Shown here: piece after piece, positions 6,352-12,312 of the stretch
Layout of the letters: every line of letters starts with the position of its first letter
Position numbering within the stretch: position 1 is the stretch's first letter
Source: CADEFQ01 sp035433705
GTDB taxonomy: Bacteria; Pseudomonadota; Gammaproteobacteria; Steroidobacterales; Steroidobacteraceae
Length of the DNA stretch: 12,312 bases
Direction: 5' to 3'
Assembly: GCA_035433705.1 (NCBI GenBank)
Contig: DAORVK010000076.1
Location: 1 to 12,312, forward strand
Made by a program: the position numbers and the translations under genes
Notes under the pieces: model-generated
What the model saw: only the letters and a program-made list of their open reading frames with translations
Databases searched by the model: none
Told to the model about the DNA's origin: nothing

Positions 6352-7491
6352 TTACTGCCGCAGCAGCCGCGCCGAAGTCTGCGCGATCGCCGACACGAGT
6401 TCCGACTGGCGATGCATCCCGGTCTTTCTGAAAATCGAGTAGAGCTGGGTGCGGGCTGTCGCGAGTGTGACGCCTAACTGTTGCGCCGCCTCGTTGAGGG
6501 TGGCTCCGCCGGCGAGGCAGGCGGCAAGCTCGGCTTCGGCCGGCGTGATGCCGAGCAACCGGCGGATCACGGCCGCGGGGACGGCGCTGCCCCGCTCGGG
6601 CCGGCTTACATAGACCGCGACCACGGGCGAGTGGTCCGAGCGCAAGTCGGCCGGCGAACTCAGCATGCGCGCCGCGACGGCCAGAGACGGTGATCCCGGC
6701 TCGCGTTGGACCGTGATCACCTCGGGCAGGCGCGCGGCATTGCGGTCTTGCGGATCCGGCGCCTCGCGAGCCCGGGCCAGGACTTCGCCGAGCTGCCGCT
6801 GCGCGTCCTCGCTGCCGAGGATCAGGCGCTCGTGGCGAATCGAGATGCCTGCTGCGCTGGCAAGGAGCGTTGCGGCCGTCTTGTTGGACTGGGTGACGCG
6901 ACCCGTGGCATCGAGCAGGAAGCCGGCGATGCCGAGCCGGTCGAGCGCATCGCTCAGTTCCATCTCCTCGACTTGCAGGTGATGCACGCGAGCGAAGATC
7001 TCGATCGCCTGGCGCAGGTGCGGCACGAGCGCCTCGATCAGCCGATGCGCTTCGAGATCGAAATCGCAGGACTCGACCCCGCGGCAGACACGCAGGCCCG
7101 CCGTGTAGCCGGCCGCCGTCCGCACGTCGAAGCCGAGCACGAAGCCCACGCCCCAGGCCCCGCGCATGAAGTTGTTGTAGTACTCGTTCTGCTCGAGTGC
7201 GCGCGCACCGACGAACTCGTGCAGGGTGATGACCCGGCCCTCGGGCAGATTGACGAACGGGTCGAGTGCGAACAACTGTCCGCGGTAGGCGCTGGTCACT
7301 TCCGACTGTCCGCCGACGATGCTGATCAGGTTGACGACCGGTGAGCCGGGAGGCATCAGCATGATCATGGTGGCTTTGCAGCCCGTTTCCCGTCCGATTC
7401 CGTGCAGGAAGGCCTCCCACGGCGGCGTTTCGATCACGCCCGCGTAGAGTTTCCTGACGAGCTCGGAGGCGACGGCGAAAGGCTCGGTCAT
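6352..7491 (-). CDS. LuxR-family transcriptional regulator
   Basis: A 379-residue regulator with a C-terminal LuxR-type helix-turn-helix at about 311-370 (LLGITPAEAELAACLAGGAT, then NEAAQQLGVTLATARTQLYSIFRKTG). The N-terminal 170 residues form a GAF/sensor-like region (WEAFLHGIGRETGCKATMIML and DPFVNLPEGRVITLHE). A PAS-like segment follows at about 183-215 (LDRLGIAGFLLDATGRVTQS). No response-regulator receiver aspartate pattern is visible, and the N-terminus is not that of an acyl-homoserine-lactone receptor, so the signal is probably a small molecule or an unknown ligand. It is divergent from the E1 alpha/E1 beta/lipoyl/receptor operon across 75 bp that contain inverted repeats, making it the likely regulator of that operon. 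The ATG start agrees with the shared N-terminus of such regulators. The 3' end is 90 bp before the antitoxin gene. Confidence 0.88.
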   Translation of the reverse strand: MTEPFAVASELVRKLYAGVIETPPWEAFLHGIGRETGCKATMIMLMPPGSPVVNLISIVGGQSEVTSAYRGQLFALDPFVNLPEGRVITLHEFVGARALEQNEYYNNFMRGAWGVGFVLGFDVRTAAGYTAGLRVCRGVESCDFDLEAHRLIEALVPHLRQAIEIFARVHHLQVEEMELSDALDRLGIAGFLLDATGRVTQSNKTAATLLASAAGISIRHERLILGSEDAQRQLGEVLARAREAPDPQDRNAARLPEVITVQREPGSPSLAVAARMLSSPADLRSDHSPVVAVYVSRPERGSAVPAAVIRRLLGITPAEAELAACLAGGATLNEAAQQLGVTLATARTQLYSIFRKTGMHRQSELVSAIAQTSARLLRQ

Positions 7492-7566
7492 ACAGCAAGT
7501 GCACGATGTCGCGGTCGGAGTCCAAGTATAGGCTCAGTGCGCACTTGATCGTCATCGAGGGTCGAT
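7492..7566. promoter_or_regulatory. Divergent control region between regulator and dehydrogenase operon
   Basis: This 75-bp region holds both divergent starts. CAAGTGC (7496-7502) and its inverse GCACTTG (7541-7547) form a 7-bp inverted repeat separated by 38 bp. The right arm lies in a perfect 10-bp palindrome AGTGCGCACT (7536-7545), and the left arm adjoins GTGCAC (7499-7504). The shared half-site AGTGC suggests two operator copies for a dimeric regulator. A possible -10, TATAGG (7527-7532), lies between them with no good -35 partner, as expected for an activator-dependent promoter. Assignment to the neighbouring LuxR protein is inferred from position. The ribosome binding site before the E1 alpha ATG (GAGGG at 7557-7561) is clear. 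Confidence 0.55.
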
Positions 7567-8553
7567 ATGACGCTGCAAGCCGACGAACGCCACGAAGCCT
7601 ATCGACGGATGCTCTCCATCCGCAGCTTCGAGCAGGCCCTGCCGAAGCGCATCGCCGCGGGCGAGATCCCGGGGGCCGTGCATTCGAGCGTCGGGCAGGA
7701 GGCCGCACTCGTCGGCGCCTGCATGGCGCTGCGCGACGACGATTACATCACCGGCACGCACCGCTCGCATGGCCACCCGATTGCGAAGGGCGCCGAACTC
7801 GCGCCGCTGATGGCCGAACTCATGGGTCGCAGCACGGGCATCTGCAAAGGGCGCGGCGGCTCGATGCACCTGGCCGATACCAGCGTCGGGATCATCGGAG
7901 AATCCGCGATCGTCGGGGGCGGCATCCCGCTCGCCACAGGGGCGGGTCTGAGCGCCCTTGTGCGGGGTACAGACCAGGTGAGCCTGTGCTTCTTCGGCGA
8001 TGGCGCCTCGAACCAGGGTGTCTTCCACGAATGCCTGAACATGGCCGCCATCTGGAAGCTGCCCGTGGTCTTTTTCTGTGAGAACAACCTCTACGCGGCG
8101 ACCACGCCCGCGCTCGGCACCCATGCCCAACCCGATGTCGCAAAGCGCGCAGCGGGCTATGACATTCCCGGCGTCATCGTGGACGGACAGGTCCTCGGGG
8201 CAGTTTACGAGGCGACCCACACGGCGGTCGTGCGCGCGCGCCGCGGCGCGGGCCCGACCCTGATCGAAGCCAAGACCTATCGCTTCGACGAGCACGCCAT
8301 TGGCATTTTCATGCCCTCGCACTATCGCTCGGCCGAGGAAGTCGAGCGCTATCGCGTCAGCCGCGACCCGATTGTCCTGTATCGCGATCATCTGCGTGAT
8401 ATCGGGCATGGCGAGGGTGCGCTCACGGAAATTGAGCGAGGTGTCGAGCAGGCCGTGGCCGACGCCGTGGACTATGCCCGCAAGAGCCCGCACCCGGATC
8501 CCGCAGGCGTCTTCGACTATCTCTACAGCAGCCCCATCGGTCGTGCGGCCTGA
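7567..8553 (+). CDS. 2-oxoacid/acetoin-type dehydrogenase E1 component, alpha subunit
   Basis: A 328-residue thiamine-diphosphate enzyme subunit of the pyruvate/acetoin/branched-chain E1 alpha family. With E1 beta it cleaves a 2-oxo or acyloin substrate and transfers the acyl unit to lipoyl-lysine. The active-site histidine region THRSHGH is at 64-70, KGRGGSMH at 94-101, and the thiamine-diphosphate/magnesium motif runs from GDGASNQG (144-151) to ENN (172-174). The C-terminal active-site loop, usually YRxxGHSxxD, is changed here to YRFDEHAIG (238-246): His243 is kept but the flanking Gly, Ser and Asp are gone. This points to a divergent subfamily, so pyruvate, acetoin or a branched-chain acid cannot be chosen as substrate. 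It is the first gene of the plus-strand operon; the E1 beta start follows after 19 bp. Confidence 0.9.
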   Translation: MTLQADERHEAYRRMLSIRSFEQALPKRIAAGEIPGAVHSSVGQEAALVGACMALRDDDYITGTHRSHGHPIAKGAELAPLMAELMGRSTGICKGRGGSMHLADTSVGIIGESAIVGGGIPLATGAGLSALVRGTDQVSLCFFGDGASNQGVFHECLNMAAIWKLPVVFFCENNLYAATTPALGTHAQPDVAKRAAGYDIPGVIVDGQVLGAVYEATHTAVVRARRGAGPTLIEAKTYRFDEHAIGIFMPSHYRSAEEVERYRVSRDPIVLYRDHLRDIGHGEGALTEIERGVEQAVADAVDYARKSPHPDPAGVFDYLYSSPIGRAA

Positions 8554-8572
8554 GCCGTACGGGATCACAGCC

Positions 8573-9619
8573 ATGTCCACTGCCGAGCTCACCTATCTCA
8601 ACGCGATCCTCGAAGCCGAGAAGGAAGAGATGCAGCGCGATCCGCGCGTCATCCTGATCGGTGAGGACATCGCGCTCTATTCCGCGAGTGGCGCGCTCGG
8701 CAAGCTCGACCCGAAGCGCACCTGGAATGCGCCGATCTCCGAACTCGGGTTCTCCGGCATGGCCATCGGTGCGGCCATCACGGGCCTGCGGCCGATCGTG
8801 GACCTCACCATCGCGAGCTTCGTCTATCTCGCCTCCGACCAGATCATCAATCAGGCGGCCAAGCTGCGCTACGTGACGGGCGGCCAGGTACGCGTGCCGG
8901 TCGTCTTCCGCATGTCCATGTGGCACAACGGAGCGAACGCCGCCCAGCACTCGGATCGCCCCTACCCGATGTTCATGAACGTTCCGGGTCTCAAGGTGAT
9001 TGCACCGGCCACGCCGTCCGACATGAAAGGCATGTTGAAGAGCGCGATCCGCGATGACGACCCGGTGATCGTCTTCGAGGACAACGACCTCTGGGGTCGG
9101 AAGGAAGCGGTGTCGACCGATCCGGACTTCCTGGTGCCGCTGGGCAAGGCCGCGGTGCGACGCGAGGGCACCGACGTGACGATCGTGTCGGTGGCGGGAT
9201 GCCTGCCCCACGCACTGGCGGCGGCAGAGCTGCTGGCAAAGGAAAACATCTCTGCCGAAGTCATCGACGTGCGCAGTCTCGTGCCGCTCGATGCGGCGGC
9301 GATCCTTGCTTCGGTGGCGAAGACCGGGAGGCTGGTCGTGGCGGACTACGCCCATCGCACCGCGGGCGCGGCCGCGGAAATCGCCGCCATCGTTGCCGAG
9401 GAAGGCTTTGCGGATCTGCGCGCACCGATCCAGCGCGTGACGACACCGGATGTGCAAATTCCGTTCAGCCCGAAACTCGAACGCCCGTTATATCCGAACA
9501 AAGACAAGATCGCGGCAGCCGCCCGCAAGGCGGTGCGATCTGGAGCAGAGCGAGGACCATGGCCAGTAAAGTCGTACTTCCGAAGTGGGGAATGGGAATC
9601 AACGAAGGCACGATCGTGA
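8573..9619 (+). CDS. 2-oxoacid/acetoin-type dehydrogenase E1 component, beta subunit
   Basis: A 348-residue transketolase-like beta subunit that completes the E1 active site. GEDIALYS (30-37) holds the conserved Glu31 that contacts the thiamine pyrimidine. PISELGFSGMAIGAAITGLR is the standard subunit-interface and metal-site region, and ANAAQHS carries the catalytic His. VPGLKVIAPATPSDMKG and the C-terminal transketolase domain (VIDVRSLVPLDAAAI) follow as usual. The start is the ATG at 8573, giving the family's MSTAELTYLNAI beginning; the frame is open further upstream only as a shadow of E1 alpha. After the normal ending PNKDKIAAAARKAV the frame continues about 27 codons and overlaps the lipoyl-protein gene by 61 bp, which is unusual. 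The ribosome binding site is weak (GGGAT at 8561-8565), so coupling to E1 alpha translation is likely. Confidence 0.9.
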   Translation: MSTAELTYLNAILEAEKEEMQRDPRVILIGEDIALYSASGALGKLDPKRTWNAPISELGFSGMAIGAAITGLRPIVDLTIASFVYLASDQIINQAAKLRYVTGGQVRVPVVFRMSMWHNGANAAQHSDRPYPMFMNVPGLKVIAPATPSDMKGMLKSAIRDDDPVIVFEDNDLWGRKEAVSTDPDFLVPLGKAAVRREGTDVTIVSVAGCLPHALAAAELLAKENISAEVIDVRSLVPLDAAAILASVAKTGRLVVADYAHRTAGAAAEIAAIVAEEGFADLRAPIQRVTTPDVQIPFSPKLERPLYPNKDKIAAAARKAVRSGAERGPWPVKSYFRSGEWESTKARS

Positions 9620-9825
9620 AGTGGCTGAAGGCGGAGGGCGATCTGGTCACCGAAGGTGAGCCGATCGTGGAGATCGAGTCTGCCAAGGCGACCGAGCAGG
9701 CGGTGGCTCCAGAGAGCGGCCGACTGGTGAGAATCCTGGTGCCGGAAGGGCAGACCGTGGAGACCTTCACCACGCTCGCCGTGATTGCGGCGGACGGCGA
9801 GAGTTATGCGGATCTTCTCGTTTGA
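9559..9825 (+). CDS. Stand-alone lipoyl-domain protein (E2-like carrier without acyltransferase)
   Basis: An 88-residue protein that is a single biotin/lipoyl-attachment domain and nothing else. VVLPKWGMGINEGTIVKWLK (5-24) is the first strand and turn typical of E2 lipoyl domains. The hairpin EIESAKATEQAV (38-49) presents Lys43 where the lipoylated lysine (DKA) normally lies, here AKA. GRLVRILVPEGQTV completes the domain. The motif differs from biotin carrier AMKM, so lipoylation is favoured. The start ATG (9559) is needed to keep the first strand; GAGGA lies two bases upstream, a short spacing. The domain stands between E1 beta and the receptor gene, suggesting it accepts the acyl group from this E1. 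The linker, peripheral-subunit-binding and catalytic domains of a normal E2 are absent, so transfer to CoA must use another protein or not occur. Confidence 0.88.
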   Translation: MASKVVLPKWGMGINEGTIVKWLKAEGDLVTEGEPIVEIESAKATEQAVAPESGRLVRILVPEGQTVETFTTLAVIAADGESYADLLV

Positions 9826-9845
9826 ATCGAATTGCGTCTCAAGAG
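9820..9845 (+). repeat. Leader direct repeat, copy 1
   Basis: The 26 bp from just before the lipoyl-gene stop to the ribosome binding site of the receptor gene match 12184-12209 at 19 of 26 positions without gaps. They share TTTGAA and CGTCTCA followed one base later by GAG. It lies 11 bases before the receptor ATG. Together with the similar signal peptides that follow, it marks an ancient duplication of the gene start including its 5' leader. Confidence 0.6.
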
Positions 9846-9856
9846 AGGGATGGAAC

Positions 9857-12166
9857 ATGAACTTCAGGGACATCAAGTCGGCACTGCTTGTAGGGGTCTG
9901 TGCGGCCGCGGGCGCGTTCGGCCTGGCGGGACGTGCCGGTGCCCAAGGGTCCGAGGCAGAGCAGAGCGCCAGCCAGCTCGCCGAGGTTACGGTGACGGCG
10001 CGGCGTCAGGAAGAATCGCTACAGAAGACTCCTGTGTCCGTCACGGCGGTCACCGGTGAACTCCTCGAAAAGCTCAACATCCAGGACGTTACCCAGGTCG
10101 CCGAGTTCACGCCGAACCTCTCGATCTCGCACCAGCCTTCGAGCACGACGGCCACGGCCATCACGCTCCGGGGCATTGGGCAGACCGAGCCTGCCGCCAC
10201 GGCGGAGCAGGCGGTAGGGCTCTATCTCGATGGCGTGTACATCGCACGCACGGCGGGCGCCGTGTTCGACCTCGTGGACCTCGAGCGCGTGGAAGTGCTG
10301 CGCGGCCCCCAGGGGACGCTCTTCGGCCGCAACACGACCGGTGGCGCCGTACAGCTCGTCTCGAAGAAGCCGGCCGATGAGTTCGGCATCGAGCAGAAGC
10401 TCAGCTACGGACGATTCAACGACTGGTTCACCCGCACCCGCCTCGATACGGGCTTTCTCTTCGGCTCGCCGGTGAAAGCAACTCTTGCCTATCTGCACCG
10501 CGAGCGTGACGGGTATTTCGACAACACACTCGCGCCAGATGACCAGGATCCGGGTTCCTTCGATAACGATGCAGTGTGGCTCGGGCTGCACGGGCAGTTC
10601 GGCGACCGCTTCACGGCCTCCTACTCGCTCGACTGGAACGAGCGCAGCGGAGCGCCGGTGTTCTTCCAGATTGTCGCGGCCACTCCCGATGTGATGGGCT
10701 ACTACGGCAACTCACCGACTTTCGGCGGAGCACCCTTCCAGGTGAGCGCAGCGCGTCTCGACCGCGGCCAGCAGGCGCCTTTCGACGGGCGCTTCACCAG
10801 CGATGCGGAGACCGTCGGGCACAACCTCACGCTCGAATACCAGCTGAACGATGCGACGACCCTGAAGTCCATCAGCTCGTATCGCTCTTTCGAGCAGGAC
10901 ACAATCTGCAACCTCACGGGCAACGGCGTGATGCGAGGGCCCGTGCTCGATCCGGTGACTTTCCAGTTCGCCGGCATCCAGGATCTCAATGGCCCCTACA
11001 ACTGTCACAACGCACCGCAACGTCAGTTCCAGTATTCCGGGGAGCTGCAGCTCCTCGGGAACACAGAGCAATGGAGCTACGTCGCAGGCGTATTCTACTT
11101 TTTTGAGCGCGCTTCCGAGTACAACCTGCAGCGCTTCACCTTTGTGCTCCCCGGCGGCGGGGCGGCGCTCAATCTCTCGCCGGTTTCCAGCTTCGGCGGC
11201 GAGACGACATCGAAGGCCGCCTTCGGACAGGTGAGCTATCGGCCCGCCGCGCTTGCGGGCAAGCTCGAGCTCACGGGCGGCCTGCGCTACACGCAAGATG
11301 ACAAGGAGTTCTTCTCGAGCCTGTTCCTGCAGCCGGGCAACGCGAGCTCCTCGAACACGTCCGGGCTCGTCTCGGCGAACTATCAGTTCACGGATGATGT
11401 CATGGGCTATGCGCGCGTCTCGACCGGATACAAGGCCGGCGGGTTCTCGCCCCGGGCGCCGTTTCTCGCGAAATTCGATCCCGAAAAAGCGACCGCCTAT
11501 GAACTCGGGTTGAAGGCAGAGTGGTTCGACCGCCGGTTGCGCACGAACCTGTCGCTGTATCAGACAGACTACAAGGATCTGCAGGTGCAGCAATTCCAGT
11601 CGGGCACTGGTGGCTCGGTCGGATACACCGTGAATGCCGCGGAGGCGACCTTCAGAGGCTTCGAACTCGAAGTGGTGGCGAAGCTGTCCGAAGGCCTCAT
11701 GGTCGACGCGGCCTATGGCTACACGGATCCGAAGTATGATCGCTATCTGTTCCGCGATCCGGTGACGGATATCATCAGCGACGTCGCCGATGTCGCGCGC
11801 TTCTCGGCTCTCGCCAAGTACAACTGGCACGTGGGTGCCGAGTACACGTTCGCGCCATTTTCGGCCGGACGGCTCTCCGCGCGCCTCGACTGGTCCGAGC
11901 AGGCCGAGCGTTACTTCTACCCGCTCGATTCCATCAACATCTTCAACGAACAGGTGAAGGACCCGGGCACGGAAAACCTGCGCGCCCGGCTCGCGCTGAC
12001 GGAAATGCCACTCGGTGCCGGTACCTGGGAAGTCGCGCTCTGGGGCGACAATCTCACCGATCACAACAATGTCGGCTATGGCATCGACTTCGGCGGCCTG
12101 GGGTTCGGCGGGCTCCACTACAGCGAGCCGCGCCGCTATGGCATCGATGTGAAGGTCAGATTCTGA
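9857..12166 (+). CDS. TonB-dependent outer-membrane receptor
   Basis: A 769-residue receptor that imports a bulky substrate across the outer membrane using TonB energy. The signal peptide covers about residues 1-29 (MNFRDIKSALLVGVCAAAGA, then cleavage after AGA). The TonB box-like EVTVTA is at 43-48. The plug domain (about 55-170) has VEVLRGPQGTLFGRNTTGGA, and the beta barrel fills the rest, ending in the required C-terminal Phe (GIDVKVRF). There is no N-terminal STN signalling domain, so sigma/anti-sigma control is not indicated. C351 and C383 flank one putative extracellular loop and could form a disulfide. The start is set by GAGGGA seven bases upstream and the signal peptide; an in-frame ATG 24 codons up lies inside the lipoyl gene. 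Only 31 bp follow the lipoyl gene, so it is likely in the same operon. Its substrate is unknown. Confidence 0.93.
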   Translation: MNFRDIKSALLVGVCAAAGAFGLAGRAGAQGSEAEQSASQLAEVTVTARRQEESLQKTPVSVTAVTGELLEKLNIQDVTQVAEFTPNLSISHQPSSTTATAITLRGIGQTEPAATAEQAVGLYLDGVYIARTAGAVFDLVDLERVEVLRGPQGTLFGRNTTGGAVQLVSKKPADEFGIEQKLSYGRFNDWFTRTRLDTGFLFGSPVKATLAYLHRERDGYFDNTLAPDDQDPGSFDNDAVWLGLHGQFGDRFTASYSLDWNERSGAPVFFQIVAATPDVMGYYGNSPTFGGAPFQVSAARLDRGQQAPFDGRFTSDAETVGHNLTLEYQLNDATTLKSISSYRSFEQDTICNLTGNGVMRGPVLDPVTFQFAGIQDLNGPYNCHNAPQRQFQYSGELQLLGNTEQWSYVAGVFYFFERASEYNLQRFTFVLPGGGAALNLSPVSSFGGETTSKAAFGQVSYRPAALAGKLELTGGLRYTQDDKEFFSSLFLQPGNASSSNTSGLVSANYQFTDDVMGYARVSTGYKAGGFSPRAPFLAKFDPEKATAYELGLKAEWFDRRLRTNLSLYQTDYKDLQVQQFQSGTGGSVGYTVNAAEATFRGFELEVVAKLSEGLMVDAAYGYTDPKYDRYLFRDPVTDIISDVADVARFSALAKYNWHVGAEYTFAPFSAGRLSARLDWSEQAERYFYPLDSINIFNEQVKDPGTENLRARLALTEMPLGAGTWEVALWGDNLTDHNNVGYGIDFGGLGFGGLHYSEPRRYGIDVKVRF

Positions 12167-12183
12167 TCATGGAATCACGTTTG

Positions 12184-12209
12184 TTTTGAAACGAGACACG
12201 TCTCACGAG
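12184..12209 (+). repeat. Leader direct repeat, copy 2, with an inverted repeat
   Basis: The second copy of the receptor leader repeat (copy 1 at 9820-9845), placed nine bases before the next ATG and containing the start of its ribosome binding site. In this copy GAGAC (12193-12197) and GTCTC (12200-12204) form an inverted repeat with a two-base centre that copy 1 lacks. A weak CGTTT/AAACG hairpin (12178-12193) overlaps it; without a T-run it is not a convincing terminator, so read-through between the two genes is likely. Confidence 0.55.
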
Positions 12210-12218
12210 GAGAAGAGC

Positions 12219-12312
12219 ATGGGTTTCAGGGGCATCAAGGCGATGGTCGTTCTGGGGGCCTGTGCAGCAGCGGGTGCGCTCGCTCCGGCGGACAGCGCGA
12301 ACGCGCAGGCGC
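12219..12312 (+). CDS. Start of a second exported protein, probably another TonB-dependent receptor (cut by window edge)
   Basis: Only the first 31 residues are present, MGFRGIKAMVVLGACAAAGA followed by LAPADSANAQA: a signal peptide with a positively charged start, a hydrophobic core and a likely cleavage site near ANA-QA. It closely resembles the signal peptide of the upstream receptor (MxFRxIKxxxxxGxCAAAGA in both), and the nucleotide sequences before both starts are also related. AGGAG at 12208-12212 lies six bases before the ATG. It is 52 bp after the receptor stop and co-directional, so it probably belongs to the same operon. A second receptor is the best guess, but a periplasmic protein that shares the leader cannot be excluded. 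Confidence 0.7.
   Translation, partial: MGFRGIKAMVVLGACAAAGALAPADSANAQA

Noticed and set aside
7552..8592. Minus-strand reading frame of 346 codons opposite E1 alpha.
   Set aside because: It mirrors the E1 alpha gene, which has clear thiamine-diphosphate motifs; no domain and no ribosome binding site support it.
9785..9856. Upstream ATG for the receptor, 24 codons before the chosen start.
   Set aside because: It lies inside the lipoyl gene, lacks a ribosome binding site, and would place a non-signal-like stretch before the clear signal peptide.
10712..12118. Long minus-strand reading frame of 468 codons opposite the receptor.
   Set aside because: It is antisense to a complete, motif-rich receptor gene; high GC content makes long antisense frames common, and its translation has no recognisable domain.
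12178..12193. CGTTT/AAACG hairpin after the receptor, possible terminator.
   Set aside because: The stem is only five pairs, AT-rich, and not followed by a T-run, and a co-directional gene with a good ribosome binding site starts 25 bp later.

Overview
The window is GC-rich, densely coded DNA from a Gram-negative bacterium. The evidence is a complete TonB-dependent outer-membrane receptor with a signal peptide, followed by the start of a second export-type gene. The receptor's style (short leader, TonB box directly before the plug), the FATP-type acyl-CoA ligase, the two MDR dehydrogenases and the LuxR-type regulator suggest a metabolically versatile proteobacterium. Sphingomonads or Steroidobacter/Nevskia-like gammaproteobacteria fit, but the sequence alone does not fix the taxon. 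No gap between genes exceeds about 105 bp. I found no tRNA, rRNA, CRISPR array, transposase or attachment site.

Left block (1-3654, minus strand): a tightly coupled catabolic operon read as zinc alcohol dehydrogenase, then SDR dehydrogenase/reductase, then FATP-type acyl-CoA ligase, then the first 17 residues of a further gene cut by the window edge. Junctions are 4-bp overlaps (ATGA, GTGA) or a 3-bp gap. The set suggests oxidation of an alcohol or hydroxy group and CoA activation of a hydrophobic carboxylic acid. The substrate cannot be read from the sequence.

Middle block (3760-6261): a zinc-independent quinone-oxidoreductase-like MDR enzyme (minus) is divergent, across only 46 bp, from two overlapping plus-strand genes for small dimeric alpha/beta-barrel proteins (NIPSNAP-like and Dabb-like). 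Convergent to these, with overlapping stop codons, is a MazF-type toxin with a MazE-like antitoxin. A perfect 12-bp palindrome lies upstream of the antitoxin.

Right block (6352-12312): a LuxR-family regulator (minus) is divergent from a plus-strand operon. That operon holds the E1 alpha and E1 beta subunits of a 2-oxoacid (acetoin-like) dehydrogenase, a free-standing 88-residue lipoyl-domain protein, a TonB-dependent receptor, and the beginning of a second gene with a near-duplicate leader and signal peptide. No E2 acyltransferase or E3 gene is present. The arrangement suggests that an unknown substrate is imported by the receptor(s), oxidatively cleaved by the E1 enzyme, and handed to a detached lipoyl carrier under control of the LuxR protein. 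This E2-less operon is the most unusual part of the window.
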